Below, piece after piece: positions 26,108 through 34,751 of a stretch of DNA of 64,000 nucleotides. Under the pieces are notes generated by a model that saw nothing but the letters and a program-made list of their open reading frames with translations, did no database searches and was not told the origin of the DNA. Made by a program: the position numbers and the translations under genes. The DNA lies in the NCBI RefSeq assembly GCF_009362785.1, contig NZ_WHNQ01000014.1, positions 62,001 to 126,000 of the forward strand. Reading direction: 5' to 3'. Origin of the DNA: Paraburkholderia atlantica (GTDB lineage Bacteria > Pseudomonadota > Gammaproteobacteria > Burkholderiales > Burkholderiaceae). Position 1 is the first letter of the stretch. Every line of letters starts with the position of its first letter.

Positions 26108-27240
26108 ACCGGCAGGCGCGGCTTCAGCGCCTGTTCGCTGGCCGAGCTCAGCGTGCTGATGCGCACGCCCAATAGCCGCAGCTTGCGGTTCAACTGCACG
26201 CGTCGCAAACACTCGGTCGCCGCGCGGCGGATTTCGGTCGCGTCGGCGGTCGGTTCGTCGAGCGTCAGGTCGCGCGTGACGGTGCGGAAATCGTCGTAAC
26301 GCAGCTTGATGCCGATCGTGCGGCCCACGTAGCCCTTGCGCACGAGATCGTCGGCGACACGCACGCACAGCCCCGTAAACGCGCTCGATAACGCCGGCCG
26401 GTCATGGCGCGGATGCAGGTCGCGTTCGAACGTGGTCTCCCGGCTGATCGACTTCGGCTCCGATTCGACCACCACCGGCCGTTCGTCGTGACCCTGCGCG
26501 ACTTCCATCAGCCACGCGGAATAGCTGCGCCCGAAATTGTCCTGCAATAGCCCGGCGTCGGCGGCGGCCAGATCGCCGACCGTCGCGAGGCCGAGCGCGG
26601 TCAGCTTCTCCGCCGCCTTCGGGCCGATGCCGTTGACCTTGCGCACCGGCAGCGGCCACACGCGCAGCGGTATGTCGGCTGGCGTGAGGATCGTCAGGCC
26701 GTCGGGCTTGTCGAGCTCGGAGCCGATCTTCGCGAGCAGCTTGTTGGGCGCGACGCAGATCGAACACGTGAGACCGGTGGCCTGTTGAACGGCCTCCTTG
26801 ATGCGCCGCCCGATATCGGCCGGTTCGCCCGGCAGGTCGGTCAGGTCGATATAGATCTCGTCGATGCCGCGATCCTCGATGCGGTCCGTGAACGTCCTGA
26901 CGGCCGCCTTGAAGAGGCGCGAGTAGTGGCGGTACGAATCGAAGTCGGTCGGCAGCAGGATCGCGTCGGGCGCGAGCGCGGCGGCCTTCATCATGCCCAT
27001 CGCCGAAAACACGCCGAGCGCGCGTGCCTCGTACGTCGACGTGGTGACGACGCCGCGGCCCGCGTAATCGCGCAGCTTCGCGAAGCGCTTGCTGCCGTCT
27101 TCGAGCAGCTGCGGCGCGCTGTTGCGGCCGCCGCCGATCACCACCGCTCGGCCGCGCAGCTCCGGATAGCGCAGCAGTTCGACGGACGCGTAAAACGCGT
27201 CCATATCGAGGTGCGCGATGCGGCGGGATGGCGAATTCAT
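26074..27240 (-). CDS. dinB: DNA polymerase IV (Y family)
   Basis: 388-residue error-prone translesion polymerase. The N-terminal LDMDAFYASVE gives the first metal-binding Asp and the Phe next to the steric-gate position. GIDEIYIDL holds the second acidic pair. The little-finger domain follows, and helix-hairpin-helix KVNGIGPKAAEKLTALG is present. ATG 27240 gives the standard N-terminus; an in-frame ATG at 27375 would add 45 Arg-rich residues. I see no clear LexA box. The C-terminal PVQADLPFASDE could include a beta-clamp binding peptide of the QxDLPF type. It converges on the kinase gene with a 34-base overlap. Confidence 0.95.
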   Translation of the reverse strand: MNSPSRRIAHLDMDAFYASVELLRYPELRGRAVVIGGGRNSAPQLLEDGSKRFAKLRDYAGRGVVTTSTYEARALGVFSAMGMMKAAALAPDAILLPTDFDSYRHYSRLFKAAVRTFTDRIEDRGIDEIYIDLTDLPGEPADIGRRIKEAVQQATGLTCSICVAPNKLLAKIGSELDKPDGLTILTPADIPLRVWPLPVRKVNGIGPKAAEKLTALGLATVGDLAAADAGLLQDNFGRSYSAWLMEVAQGHDERPVVVESEPKSISRETTFERDLHPRHDRPALSSAFTGLCVRVADDLVRKGYVGRTIGIKLRYDDFRTVTRDLTLDEPTADATEIRRAATECLRRVQLNRKLRLLGVRISTLSSASEQALKPRLPVQADLPFASDE

Positions 27241-27503
27241 CGGAATTGAAGCGGGCGATGGTAATGAACGAAAGCGGTGACGGCGCGCGTCGCGACGCCG
27301 CCGGCCCGTAATGGTACCTTGCCGCGCGCGCCGCCGGTCAGGGCCTGCGTGGCCGGCCGCATGGGCGTCGTTCAACGCAATGTTGAAAAAGCGGCTTCAG
27401 TAACTATCCTTCACACTAATCCGCAGGTTGCGTAGCGGGTCCCTGCGGGGCCGCAACCGCGCCGGCGGATTTCGCCGCGACCGTTCACCACCGGGCTCGA
27501 CAG

Positions 27504-29096
27504 ATGATCAAGCGCATGTCGCTGATTTCGGCGTATATCGCACTCGGCTGCGCCGCAACGGTGCTGCCGGTTCTGATCAGCATCTATATCGCGAACGAAG
27601 ACGTCGCGCGCCGCGAGCAGCGAGATTTGCACCTGTACGCGGAAAAGGCCGTGATGCGCACGGAACTCGTCACGTATCAGGGCTTCGCCGCGATCGCGGA
27701 CCTGCAGGCCGAGCACGCCGACCCGTGCTCGCCGGAATACCTGGAGAGGGCCGCCCACGTGATTTTCAACTACCGCTACGTGCGGGACGCGGGCGCGTAC
27801 GGCGACGGGCGCTATCTTTGCTCGCCGCTATTCGGCGACGTTCGCAGCCAGGATGTCGCGCTGCCGCCGCCGCGCTGGCGCAGCAACGACGGCTACCTGG
27901 TCTGGTTCCAGCAAAAGAATCCGCTCAGCGACATGCGCGAGGATATCCAGATCGGGCGCAACGGCGAGTACGTGTCGATCGATCCGCAGTCATATGTCGA
28001 TGTCATGGACCCTGCGGGAAGGCCGATCGCCACGATCAACACGGAGATAAATTCGATCGTCGCACTGTCGACCGGCGCGGACGCCGACGAGATGCTCCAT
28101 GCATGGAAGCGGGCGGGGCGCGTCGATAGCGATGAATGGAACTACGCGGTGGCGCGCTCGGAGACGCGCGCCCTCGGCGTCGTCGTCAAAGGCCGGCGCA
28201 CCAGCCTGCTCAGAGACTGGCCCGGCCTGCTGGCGACGTGGCTGTCGATAGGCGTCGCGATGGGCGCCGCGTTCGGCTGGTTCGCGTTCAAACGGATCTC
28301 GCGGCAGGTGTCGTTCCAGGCCTCGCTCGAATGGGCGATCTCGCACAAGACCATCAACGTCGTTTATCAACCGATCGTGAATCTCGCGACCAACGAGTGT
28401 GTCGGCGTCGAAGCGCTGGCCAGATGGAATCTGAACGGACGCGAGATCTCGCCGCATATCTTTATTGCGTTGGCCGAGCAGCATGGCCTGATCCAGTCGT
28501 TGACCGACCTCGTGTTCGATGAGGCGCTGCAAGATCTGACGGAGCTGTTGCGGTCGCGGCCGTCGTTCTACGTGTCGGTCAACGTCAGCGGCGAGGATCT
28601 GCGCACGCCACGCTTTCTGAACCTGATTACCGCGAGGCTCGCCGGAACCGGCCTGCGTCCCGCGCAGATCAGGATCGAAGCGACCGAGCGCAGTTTCCTG
28701 AACGCCGATGTGACCCGGCAGACGATCGCGGCCTTCAGAAGCGCCGGCCACCCGGTCTATATCGACGATTTCGGCACCGGCTATTCGAGCCTCGCCTATT
28801 TGCAAACCTTCATGATCGATGTGCTGAAGATCGACAAGTCGTTCGTCGACACGATCGCCCAGGAGGCGGCGTCGAGCATCGTTGCGCCGCATATCATCGA
28901 GATGGCGCACGAATTAGGGGTGGAAATCGTCGCGGAAGGGATCGAGCGCAACGAGCAGGTCGAGTATCTGGTGCGCCGGGGCGTTCAGTATGGGCAGGGC
29001 TGGCTGTTCGCGAAGGCGATGCGCCGCGATGAGCTGGTCGCGTGGCTCGAGGCGCGCCGCGCGTCGCATGCGCCGGCGCAGCCCGCGATCCAGTAG
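27504..29096 (+). CDS. CSS-motif EAL cyclic-di-GMP phosphodiesterase
   Basis: 530 residues. TM helix 1 (about 10-30) and TM helix 2 (about 240-262) enclose a periplasmic CSS-type domain with Cys75-Ser76 and Cys106-Ser107. The EAL domain is intact: EAL at 303-305, SVNVSG, EATERS, DDFGTGYSSL, KIDKSFV, AEGIE and QGWLFAKAM. In E. coli such enzymes are held inactive by a periplasmic disulfide (DsbA/DsbB) and activated on reduction. It should lower cyclic-di-GMP in response to envelope redox state, which could affect the cellulose system encoded 20 kb away. Confidence 0.92.
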   Translation: MIKRMSLISAYIALGCAATVLPVLISIYIANEDVARREQRDLHLYAEKAVMRTELVTYQGFAAIADLQAEHADPCSPEYLERAAHVIFNYRYVRDAGAYGDGRYLCSPLFGDVRSQDVALPPPRWRSNDGYLVWFQQKNPLSDMREDIQIGRNGEYVSIDPQSYVDVMDPAGRPIATINTEINSIVALSTGADADEMLHAWKRAGRVDSDEWNYAVARSETRALGVVVKGRRTSLLRDWPGLLATWLSIGVAMGAAFGWFAFKRISRQVSFQASLEWAISHKTINVVYQPIVNLATNECVGVEALARWNLNGREISPHIFIALAEQHGLIQSLTDLVFDEALQDLTELLRSRPSFYVSVNVSGEDLRTPRFLNLITARLAGTGLRPAQIRIEATERSFLNADVTRQTIAAFRSAGHPVYIDDFGTGYSSLAYLQTFMIDVLKIDKSFVDTIAQEAASSIVAPHIIEMAHELGVEIVAEGIERNEQVEYLVRRGVQYGQGWLFAKAMRRDELVAWLEARRASHAPAQPAIQ

Positions 29097-29100
29097 TTCG

Positions 29101-29121
29101 GCGCCCGGCCGGGCCGGGCGC
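29101..29121. terminator. GC-rich hairpin between convergent genes
   Basis: A perfect nine-base stem (29101-29109 with 29113-29121) with a three-base loop occupies most of the 32-base gap between the EAL gene and the yceI gene. There is no T run on either side. It probably serves as a bidirectional transcription barrier. Confidence 0.5.
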
Positions 29122-29128
29122 GATGCGC

Positions 29129-29710
29129 TTATTGCTTGATGCCTTCGGCCTGGATATGCAGCGTGGTCTTCATGTTGAAGCCGTACGCCTTGCCGAAGTC
29201 GATGCCGAAATCGTCGCGATTGAACGTCGCGACCGATTCGGTGCCGCACACTTCGCGCTTCAGCATCGGGTGCTGGATGCACTTGAACGATTCGATCTTC
29301 AGGTTGACCGGCTTGGTGACGCCGTGCAGCGTCAGCGTGCCGATCACTTCGACCGGCTTGTCGCCGTCGAAGCGGATCTGCGTGCCCTTGTAGGTCGCGG
29401 TCGGGAACTTCGCGGTGTCGAAGAACTTGTCGCCGAGCAGTTCTTCGTTGAGCTTGTCGTTGCCGATGCCGACCGAGCTCAGGTCGATCGTTGCCTCGAC
29501 CGTACCGGTCTTCGCCGCGCGATCGAGCACGACGGTGCCGTTGGCTTTCTGGAACTTGCCGCGCCAGATCGAAAGGCCGCCGAAGTGGTCGGTCTCGAAG
29601 CTCGGCGACGTGTGCGTCGGATCGAGCAGGTAGGTTTCGGTGGCGGCCATCGCGTTGAACGAGCATGCAGCGGCGAGCGCGCCGGCGGCGAGCAGGAGGG
29701 ATTTCTTCAA
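29129..29710 (-). CDS. YceI-family periplasmic protein
   Basis: 193 residues with a Sec signal peptide (cleavage near FNAMA-ATETY) and a YceI lipocalin-like beta barrel that binds isoprenoid-type lipids in characterised members. Typical features are DPTHTSPSFETDHFGG, FDTAKFPTATY and LTLHGVTKPV. Two Cys residues in KCIQHP and REVCGTES could form a disulfide. It is the third gene of a cytochrome b561-YceI-YceI operon, 48 bases after the other yceI gene. Confidence 0.9.
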   Translation of the reverse strand: MKKSLLLAAGALAAACSFNAMAATETYLLDPTHTSPSFETDHFGGLSIWRGKFQKANGTVVLDRAAKTGTVEATIDLSSVGIGNDKLNEELLGDKFFDTAKFPTATYKGTQIRFDGDKPVEVIGTLTLHGVTKPVNLKIESFKCIQHPMLKREVCGTESVATFNRDDFGIDFGKAYGFNMKTTLHIQAEGIKQ

Positions 29711-29758
29711 GTTGGACTCCAGGGGTCTAAAGGTAATGCGGTGCTGCTGTGTTGAACG

Positions 29759-30334
29759 CTATTTCGTTGCCGCGACCAGATGAAATTTGATGACGACTTC
29801 GTCGGCGACCACCGACGTGTCTTTCCATTCGCCGGTGCCGACGTCGAACTGCGTGCGCTTGATCGGCAACGAGCCGTCGAAGGTTTGCGTGGCGCCCTGG
29901 CTCGCGATCACGACCGGCACGACGACCGTTTGCGATTTGCCCTTGATCGTCAGCTTGCCGGTGACCTTGTACTGGTTGCCGCCGGCCGGCGCGATCGAGC
30001 TCGACACGAAGGTCGCGCTCGGGAACGCGCCGCTGTCGAACCATTCCTTGCCTTGCGCCTGTTTGTTGTAGTCGTCGGCGCCGAGGTCGTAGCTCGCGGT
30101 GTCGATCGACAGGTTCGCGCTGCCCGCGGCCGGCTTCGCCGGATCGAAGTTCAGCTGAGCGGAGAACTTCCTGAACTTGCCGTCGACGGGCACGTTCATC
30201 TGTTTGGTCGTCGCGATGACGCTGCTTTTCGCGAGGTCGACGTCGGCGTGCGCGAGGTTCGCGCCGATGAGCGCAAGCGCCGCGAAAGAAGCGAGCGCCG
30301 CGCGATGAGCGGAGAGATAAAAGGGTGTATTCAT
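29759..30334 (-). CDS. YceI-family periplasmic protein, second copy
   Basis: 191 residues. The signal peptide ends near GANLAHA-DVDLA and the YceI barrel follows, with GSANLSIDTASYDLG, FDSGAFPSATF and LTIKGKSQTV. It is diverged from its downstream neighbour and lacks that protein's Cys pair, so the two probably bind different ligands. ATG 30334 is chosen because the signal peptide then begins normally; a Met at 30346 is also possible. Confidence 0.88.
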   Translation of the reverse strand: MNTPFYLSAHRAALASFAALALIGANLAHADVDLAKSSVIATTKQMNVPVDGKFRKFSAQLNFDPAKPAAGSANLSIDTASYDLGADDYNKQAQGKEWFDSGAFPSATFVSSSIAPAGGNQYKVTGKLTIKGKSQTVVVPVVIASQGATQTFDGSLPIKRTQFDVGTGEWKDTSVVADEVVIKFHLVAATK

Positions 30335-30450
30335 GATGGTACGCATCCTATCCGAGCTTCGCGGCCTGATTGCACACCGCGAGGAATTTGATTGCCAACC
30401 AGTCGTAACCAATCGACAGGGGTTATGCCTTTCTTCAAGCTGTCATGTCG

Positions 30451-31014
30451 TTATGCGTGGGTCTTCAGAAACGGCACCATGCGCGCGAGCAAGCCGTCGC
30501 GATCGACGAACTGATGTTTGAGCGCCGCGAGCACATGCATCAGCACCAGTGCGAGCAGCGTGTAATTGAGCAGCACGTGCACGGTGCGCAGCGTGGCCTT
30601 CAGCGCCTGATCGGGACCGATGATGGTCGGCAGCGGCACGATGCCCAGATACACGACCTGAATGCCGGCCGCCGAACTGTAGAAGTAGCCGGACAGCGGA
30701 ATCGCGAGCATCAGCAGATACAGCAGGCCGTGCACCAGATGCGCGGCGGCCTTCTGCCATGCGGGCGTTGCGGCATCGAGCGCGGGCGCGCGGTGCGTCG
30801 CGCGCCACAGCACGCGCAGCAGCGCGAGCGCGAACACGGTCACGCCGATCCATTTGTGCCACGAGAAGTATTTGAGCTTCGTCGGCGTGAAGCCGGGGAT
30901 ATCGGTCATGATCCAGCCGATGTAGAAGCCGCAGATCATCAGCGCGGCGATCAGCCAGTGCAGCGCGATTGCGGCGCCGTGATAGCGCGTCGGGGCGGAA
31001 GCCTGTGTTTGCAT
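30451..31014 (-). CDS. Cytochrome b561 (YceJ/CybB type)
   Basis: 187-residue inner-membrane di-heme cytochrome with four helices. The candidate heme His residues are in ALHWLIAAL, FSWHKWIGV, LVHGLLYLL and RTVHVLLNY/LVLMHVLAAL. The family passes electrons across the inner membrane, for example to or from quinol. The order cytochrome b561 then yceI matches yceJ-yceI of E. coli, which suggests a functional link with the two periplasmic YceI proteins. It is divergent from the carrier gene at 31277. Confidence 0.92.
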   Translation of the reverse strand: MQTQASAPTRYHGAAIALHWLIAALMICGFYIGWIMTDIPGFTPTKLKYFSWHKWIGVTVFALALLRVLWRATHRAPALDAATPAWQKAAAHLVHGLLYLLMLAIPLSGYFYSSAAGIQVVYLGIVPLPTIIGPDQALKATLRTVHVLLNYTLLALVLMHVLAALKHQFVDRDGLLARMVPFLKTHA

Positions 31015-31276
31015 TGTTTTCTATCCGTTGCTCGCGAGAAGCCGCGTGAGACTGCGGATAGTAGGGATGCCAATAGAAACTGAATAGGGGGTGCGCGGGA
31101 ACAGATTGTTTCTTCGTTGACGTTAATTGGTTTGAAAGGCATGCGCGTGACAAGGCACGCCGACTGCCGTGGACCGGTCGCTGCGGCAACCGCTGTGGTA
31201 ACTTGTGGCCCCGAACAACAAGGTTGCGCGCGCTTTGCGCAGCCACCGACATAACCCATTATCCGGTCTTTAAGCT

Positions 31277-32527
31277 GTGAATTCCGTTTTTCTCTCCTGG
31301 GGCATTGCCGCGGCCGCCACCGCCGGCGTGATTACACGGCCGTTCAAATGGCCCGAAGCCGTGTGGGCCGTCGCGGGCGCGGTGCTGCTCGTGGTGCTCG
31401 GCCTGTTGCCCTTGCATCTCGCAATCGAAGCGATCGGCAAGGGCACCGACGTCTATCTGTTCCTGATCGGCATGATGCTGCTATCCGAAGTCGGCCGCCG
31501 CGAAGGGCTGTTCGACTGGGTCGCGGTGCTGGCGGTCAATCATGCGCGCAGTTCGCCGCGCAAGCTGTTCGTCCTCGTGTATCTGTTCGGCGTGGTGATC
31601 ACCGCGTTTCTTTCCAACGACGCCACCGCCGTCGTACTGACGCCCGCCGTGTTTGCGGCAGCGAAGAAAGCGAAGACGCCGCCGCTGCCGCTGCTGTTCG
31701 TTTGCGCGTTCGTCGCCAATGCGGCGAGCTTCGTGCTGCCGATATCGAATCCGGCCAACATCGTGCTGTACGGCAATCACACGCCGCCGCTGGGACCGTG
31801 GATGCTGCGCTTCGCGCTGCCGTCGGTGCTGTCGATCGGCGCGACCTTCGTGATGCTGCGCTGGACGCAACGCGACGCGCTGGCTGGCGTCTGCGAGGCG
31901 AATCTCGAGGCGGTCGAGCTGTCGGCGAGCGGCCGGGTCGCGCTCGCGGGCATCGCGGTGACGGCCGGCGCGCTGCTGACGGTCTCCGCGTACGACATCC
32001 AGCTCGGTCTGCCGACCGCGATCCTCGGCACGCTGACCGCGCTCGTCGTGCTGATCAAGGAGCGCAAGTCACCGCTGCCGATGATCCGCGAGATTTCGTG
32101 GAACGTGCTGCCGCTCGTCGCCGGGCTGTTCGTGCTGGTCGAGATGCTCGATCACACCGGCGTGATCAGCACGTTCGCGGGTGCGCTGCGGCGTGCGACC
32201 GAACACAACGAAATGGAAGCGGCCGCGTGGGCCGGCACCAGCATCGCGGCGCTCAGCAACCTGATCAACAACCTGCCGTCCGGACTGATCGCGAGTTCGA
32301 CCGTGATGCAGGCGCAAAGCCCCGAGCGCGTGATCGACGCGTTCCTGATCGGCGTCGACCTCGGGCCGAACCTGTCGATCAGCGGCTCGCTCGCGACGAT
32401 CCTGTGGCTCAACGCGATTCGCCGGGAAGGCGAAGACGTCGGCTTCATGAAGTTCCTGAAGGTCGGTGTGCTGGTGATGGTGCCCGCGCTCGTGCTGGCG
32501 CTCGGGGCCCGGATTCTAACGGGCTGA
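31277..32527 (+). CDS. ArsB/NhaD-superfamily anion or cation carrier
   Basis: 416-residue polytopic membrane protein of the ion-transporter superfamily that includes ArsB and SLC13. Motifs include FLSNDATAVVLTPAV and the second-repeat NLINNLPSGLIASS; the central FVLPISNPANIVLYG is typical of arsenite-permease-like members. Start is GTG 31277. No arsR, arsC or arsH is adjacent, so arsenite export is not shown and another ion is possible. Its 3' end overlaps the convergent gene at 32516 by 12 bases. Confidence 0.85.
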   Translation: MNSVFLSWGIAAAATAGVITRPFKWPEAVWAVAGAVLLVVLGLLPLHLAIEAIGKGTDVYLFLIGMMLLSEVGRREGLFDWVAVLAVNHARSSPRKLFVLVYLFGVVITAFLSNDATAVVLTPAVFAAAKKAKTPPLPLLFVCAFVANAASFVLPISNPANIVLYGNHTPPLGPWMLRFALPSVLSIGATFVMLRWTQRDALAGVCEANLEAVELSASGRVALAGIAVTAGALLTVSAYDIQLGLPTAILGTLTALVVLIKERKSPLPMIREISWNVLPLVAGLFVLVEMLDHTGVISTFAGALRRATEHNEMEAAAWAGTSIAALSNLINNLPSGLIASSTVMQAQSPERVIDAFLIGVDLGPNLSISGSLATILWLNAIRREGEDVGFMKFLKVGVLVMVPALVLALGARILTG

Positions 32528-32794
32528 ACGGACGCCGGACCGGTCGTCCAGCCGCGGGCCTGCGCGGGAGCCGCCGCGCATCGCGCCGGCGAACTGATCC
32601 AGTTGTGCGCCGACCGAGCGCAGCCTCGCTTCGAGGTGGGCGATGCGCTGGCGTTGAGCGGGCACCATCGACGACCGGTTCAATGCATGCAGCCGGCGAT
32701 GCCAGTACGACAGCGGAAAACGGTCGCGCGCTGAAAGTGCGTTGAAAACGACTTCGAGGTGGGCAATTTCCCTGTCGATATCTTGGTAACTCAT
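32516..32794 (-). CDS. Hypothetical protein, 92 aa
   Basis: Soluble, basic protein beginning MSYQDIDREIAHLE with two likely amphipathic helices (AHLEVVFNALSARDR and QRQRIAHLEARLRSVGAQLDQF). The repeated AHLE element suggests a small helical hairpin or coiled coil. ATG 32794 is preferred over one at 32863 because the extra 23 residues look unrelated. The family is not recognised. The 3' end overlaps the carrier gene. The 270 bases upstream hold nothing I can identify. Confidence 0.5.
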   Translation of the reverse strand: MSYQDIDREIAHLEVVFNALSARDRFPLSYWHRRLHALNRSSMVPAQRQRIAHLEARLRSVGAQLDQFAGAMRGGSRAGPRLDDRSGVRSAR

Positions 32795-33133
32795 CACAAA
32801 GGTCCAGGAAAGAAGTGGGATAGGGGCGCGCGAAGCTAAAAGCGACAGCAAGCTCCGTTCCATCCCGCCTATATGTAGTCGAAATCAGCCGTGAAGACGC
32901 AAAGCGGTCCATCGGGCGCGCGCCTGGCGCGCTGCGCGATGGTAAGAAGCGGCAAACTCCATGCAAGCTTTACGCGCGGCGTCCCCACGCGCCGCTGCGG
33001 CGCTCTGCCTTTCAATCGGACAACGGGAATTCACCAGGCGTGCCCGCCAGGCGCGTGTCCTATGCTGAGTCAACGGCGTGGCGCGGTCGTGGGCGATCGA
33101 GACCGCCCCGCGCGAGGGCCCCGAAACGCGCTT

Positions 33134-33469
33134 TCAATGCGGCGCGTTCACCAGCGGTTGCGCATAGCTGACCGTCGGCGCGGGCACCACCGCATAGTTG
33201 GGCGCGGGCGGCACGACCACGGCGGCGGCTGAGGTGTTCGCCGGCAGTTCGGGCGGCGCCGCAACGATGGTCGCGGCCGCGACAGGAACGGCAACAGGCG
33301 GTGCCGATACGTACACGGGATTCACCGGTACCGGGTAGTAGACCGGCCGCGGCGGCGGCGCATAGACCACGGCGGCGGGCAGATACACGACGACTCTCGC
33401 ATAGGCAGCGGAAGAACAGGCGAGACCGATGGCGGTGAAAGTCGAAGCGCAGGCGAGACGAATACTCAT
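33134..33469 (-). CDS. Secreted Pro/Val/Ala/Tyr-rich protein
   Basis: 111 residues: a Sec signal peptide (cleavage near SSAAYA-RVVVY) followed by a low-complexity mature part dominated by Pro, Val, Ala and Tyr with repeated PVPVNPVYV and PPAPNYAVVPAP-like elements. There is no recognisable domain. Similar short proteins in Burkholderiales are annotated as hypothetical exported proteins. A structural or surface role is possible but is inference. Confidence 0.6.
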   Translation of the reverse strand: MSIRLACASTFTAIGLACSSAAYARVVVYLPAAVVYAPPPRPVYYPVPVNPVYVSAPPVAVPVAAATIVAAPPELPANTSAAAVVVPPAPNYAVVPAPTVSYAQPLVNAPH

Positions 33470-33716
33470 TTGTGACTCCTGATGCGTGAAAGCCGACGGA
33501 CGGCAGACGGAACGATACGCAGCAGGCCCCCGGAACGAAACCGCAAACTCATTTCATTCGATGTCACGCTGCACCGGCGCGAGGCGCCGTGACATGATTC
33601 GACATGATTCTTGAATTGCGATTGCGCGGCGTCTGACCAAGAATTCGGCCTGTCATCGAAACGGATCGCGGCACCCAGGCAGGCGACGGTCGATGTTCCA
33701 ACCGAAGGAGTCAGTC

Positions 33717-34010
33717 ATGAAGAAGTTGCTCGCCACCCTGTTGCTGTGCTGCGCGTCCACCGTCACGTTCGCTCAGGCCGCCGCGCCGCAAGGTATCACC
33801 CAGCAGCGCATGGAGCGCATGGAGCAGCAGTTGCAGACGCGCTTTTCAACCGCTAACACCACGCACGACGGCAAGCTGACCCGCGACCAGGCGGCGGCCG
33901 GCATGCCGATGCTCGCGCGTCACTTCGACGAGATCGATACGCAGAAGGCCGGCTACATCACGCTGCCGCAGATCGAGGCGTTCATGCAGGAGCACGCGGC
34001 CGCGCGCTGA
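33717..34010 (+). CDS. Periplasmic EF-hand-like protein
   Basis: 97 residues with a signal peptide (cleavage near VTFAQA-AAPQG) and two EF-hand-like helix-loop-helix units. Loop 1 aligns as N-T-T-H-D-G-K-L-T-R-D-Q and loop 2 as D-T-Q-K-A-G-Y-I-T-L-P-Q. Both keep the Gly6 and aliphatic position 8, but position 12 is Gln instead of Glu and other ligands are lost, so calcium affinity may be weak. ATG 33717 has GAAGGAG eight bases upstream. It lies 27 bases before the OmpR-type regulator gene, so it is probably in the same operon and may feed a signal to that system. Confidence 0.78.
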   Translation: MKKLLATLLLCCASTVTFAQAAAPQGITQQRMERMEQQLQTRFSTANTTHDGKLTRDQAAAGMPMLARHFDEIDTQKAGYITLPQIEAFMQEHAAAR

Positions 34011-34037
34011 GCAGCTCGGATATCGAGGAGCTTTCGA

Positions 34038-34751
34038 ATGGAACGCCCCGCCAGGATCATCGTGCTCGACGACGAAGCCGAGTTGCGCAACATGCTGCTG
34101 CGCTTCCTGCGCGGCCACGGTTTCGACGTGCGCGCGGCCGAGGACGGCAAGCGTCTGAACCGCTACCTGGAGCGCGAGCCGTTCGATCTGCTGATACTCG
34201 ATCTGATGATCGGCGAAGAGGACGGCCTCGAGATCTGCGCGAAGCTGCGCGCGCAAGGGCAGACCTTGCCGATCCTGATGCTGACCGCGAAGGGCGATCC
34301 GCTCGATCGCGTGACCGGCCTCGAAACCGGCGCCGACGACTACCTCGCCAAACCGTTCCTGCCGCGCGAACTGGTGGCGCGAGTCAACGCGCTGCTGCGC
34401 CGCCAGAAGATGGCGGCCGGCGACGTCACGGTGACCTCGCAGCGCGTGCGTTTCGGCGACTTCACGCTCGACGTCGGCAAGCAGGAGCTGTCGCGCGCGG
34501 GCGAGCCGCTCGAGATTCATTCCGCGCAGATGCTGCTGCTGGTTGCGCTCGCGTCGTCGCCGAATCGCGCGGTGAGCCGCGACAACCTGCTCGCGCGTGC
34601 GCGAGGGCGCGACCATGACGCGCTCGATCGCAGCATCGACGTGCAGGTGCTGCGGCTGAGGCAGATCGTCGAGGACGATCCGTCGAAGCCGCGTTTCATT
34701 CGTACCGTCTGGGGCGTCGGCTACATGCTCGTCGCCGATGTCGAATCATGA
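34038..34751 (+). CDS. OmpR-family response regulator
   Basis: 237 residues: acidic pocket LDDEAE, phosphoacceptor Asp55 in LILDLMIGEEDG, Lys in YLAKPFLPREL, and a C-terminal winged helix ending FIRTVWGVGYMLV. The layout is close to OmpR. ATG 34038 has GAGGAG upstream. It overlaps the next kinase gene by four bases and follows the EF-hand-like gene closely. Targets are unknown. Confidence 0.92.
   Translation: MERPARIIVLDDEAELRNMLLRFLRGHGFDVRAAEDGKRLNRYLEREPFDLLILDLMIGEEDGLEICAKLRAQGQTLPILMLTAKGDPLDRVTGLETGADDYLAKPFLPRELVARVNALLRRQKMAAGDVTVTSQRVRFGDFTLDVGKQELSRAGEPLEIHSAQMLLLVALASSPNRAVSRDNLLARARGRDHDALDRSIDVQVLRLRQIVEDDPSKPRFIRTVWGVGYMLVADVES

Noticed and set aside
31277..32527. Arsenite exporter ArsB assignment
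   Set aside because: The fold and motifs fit the superfamily, but no other ars gene is adjacent, so the specific function was not claimed.
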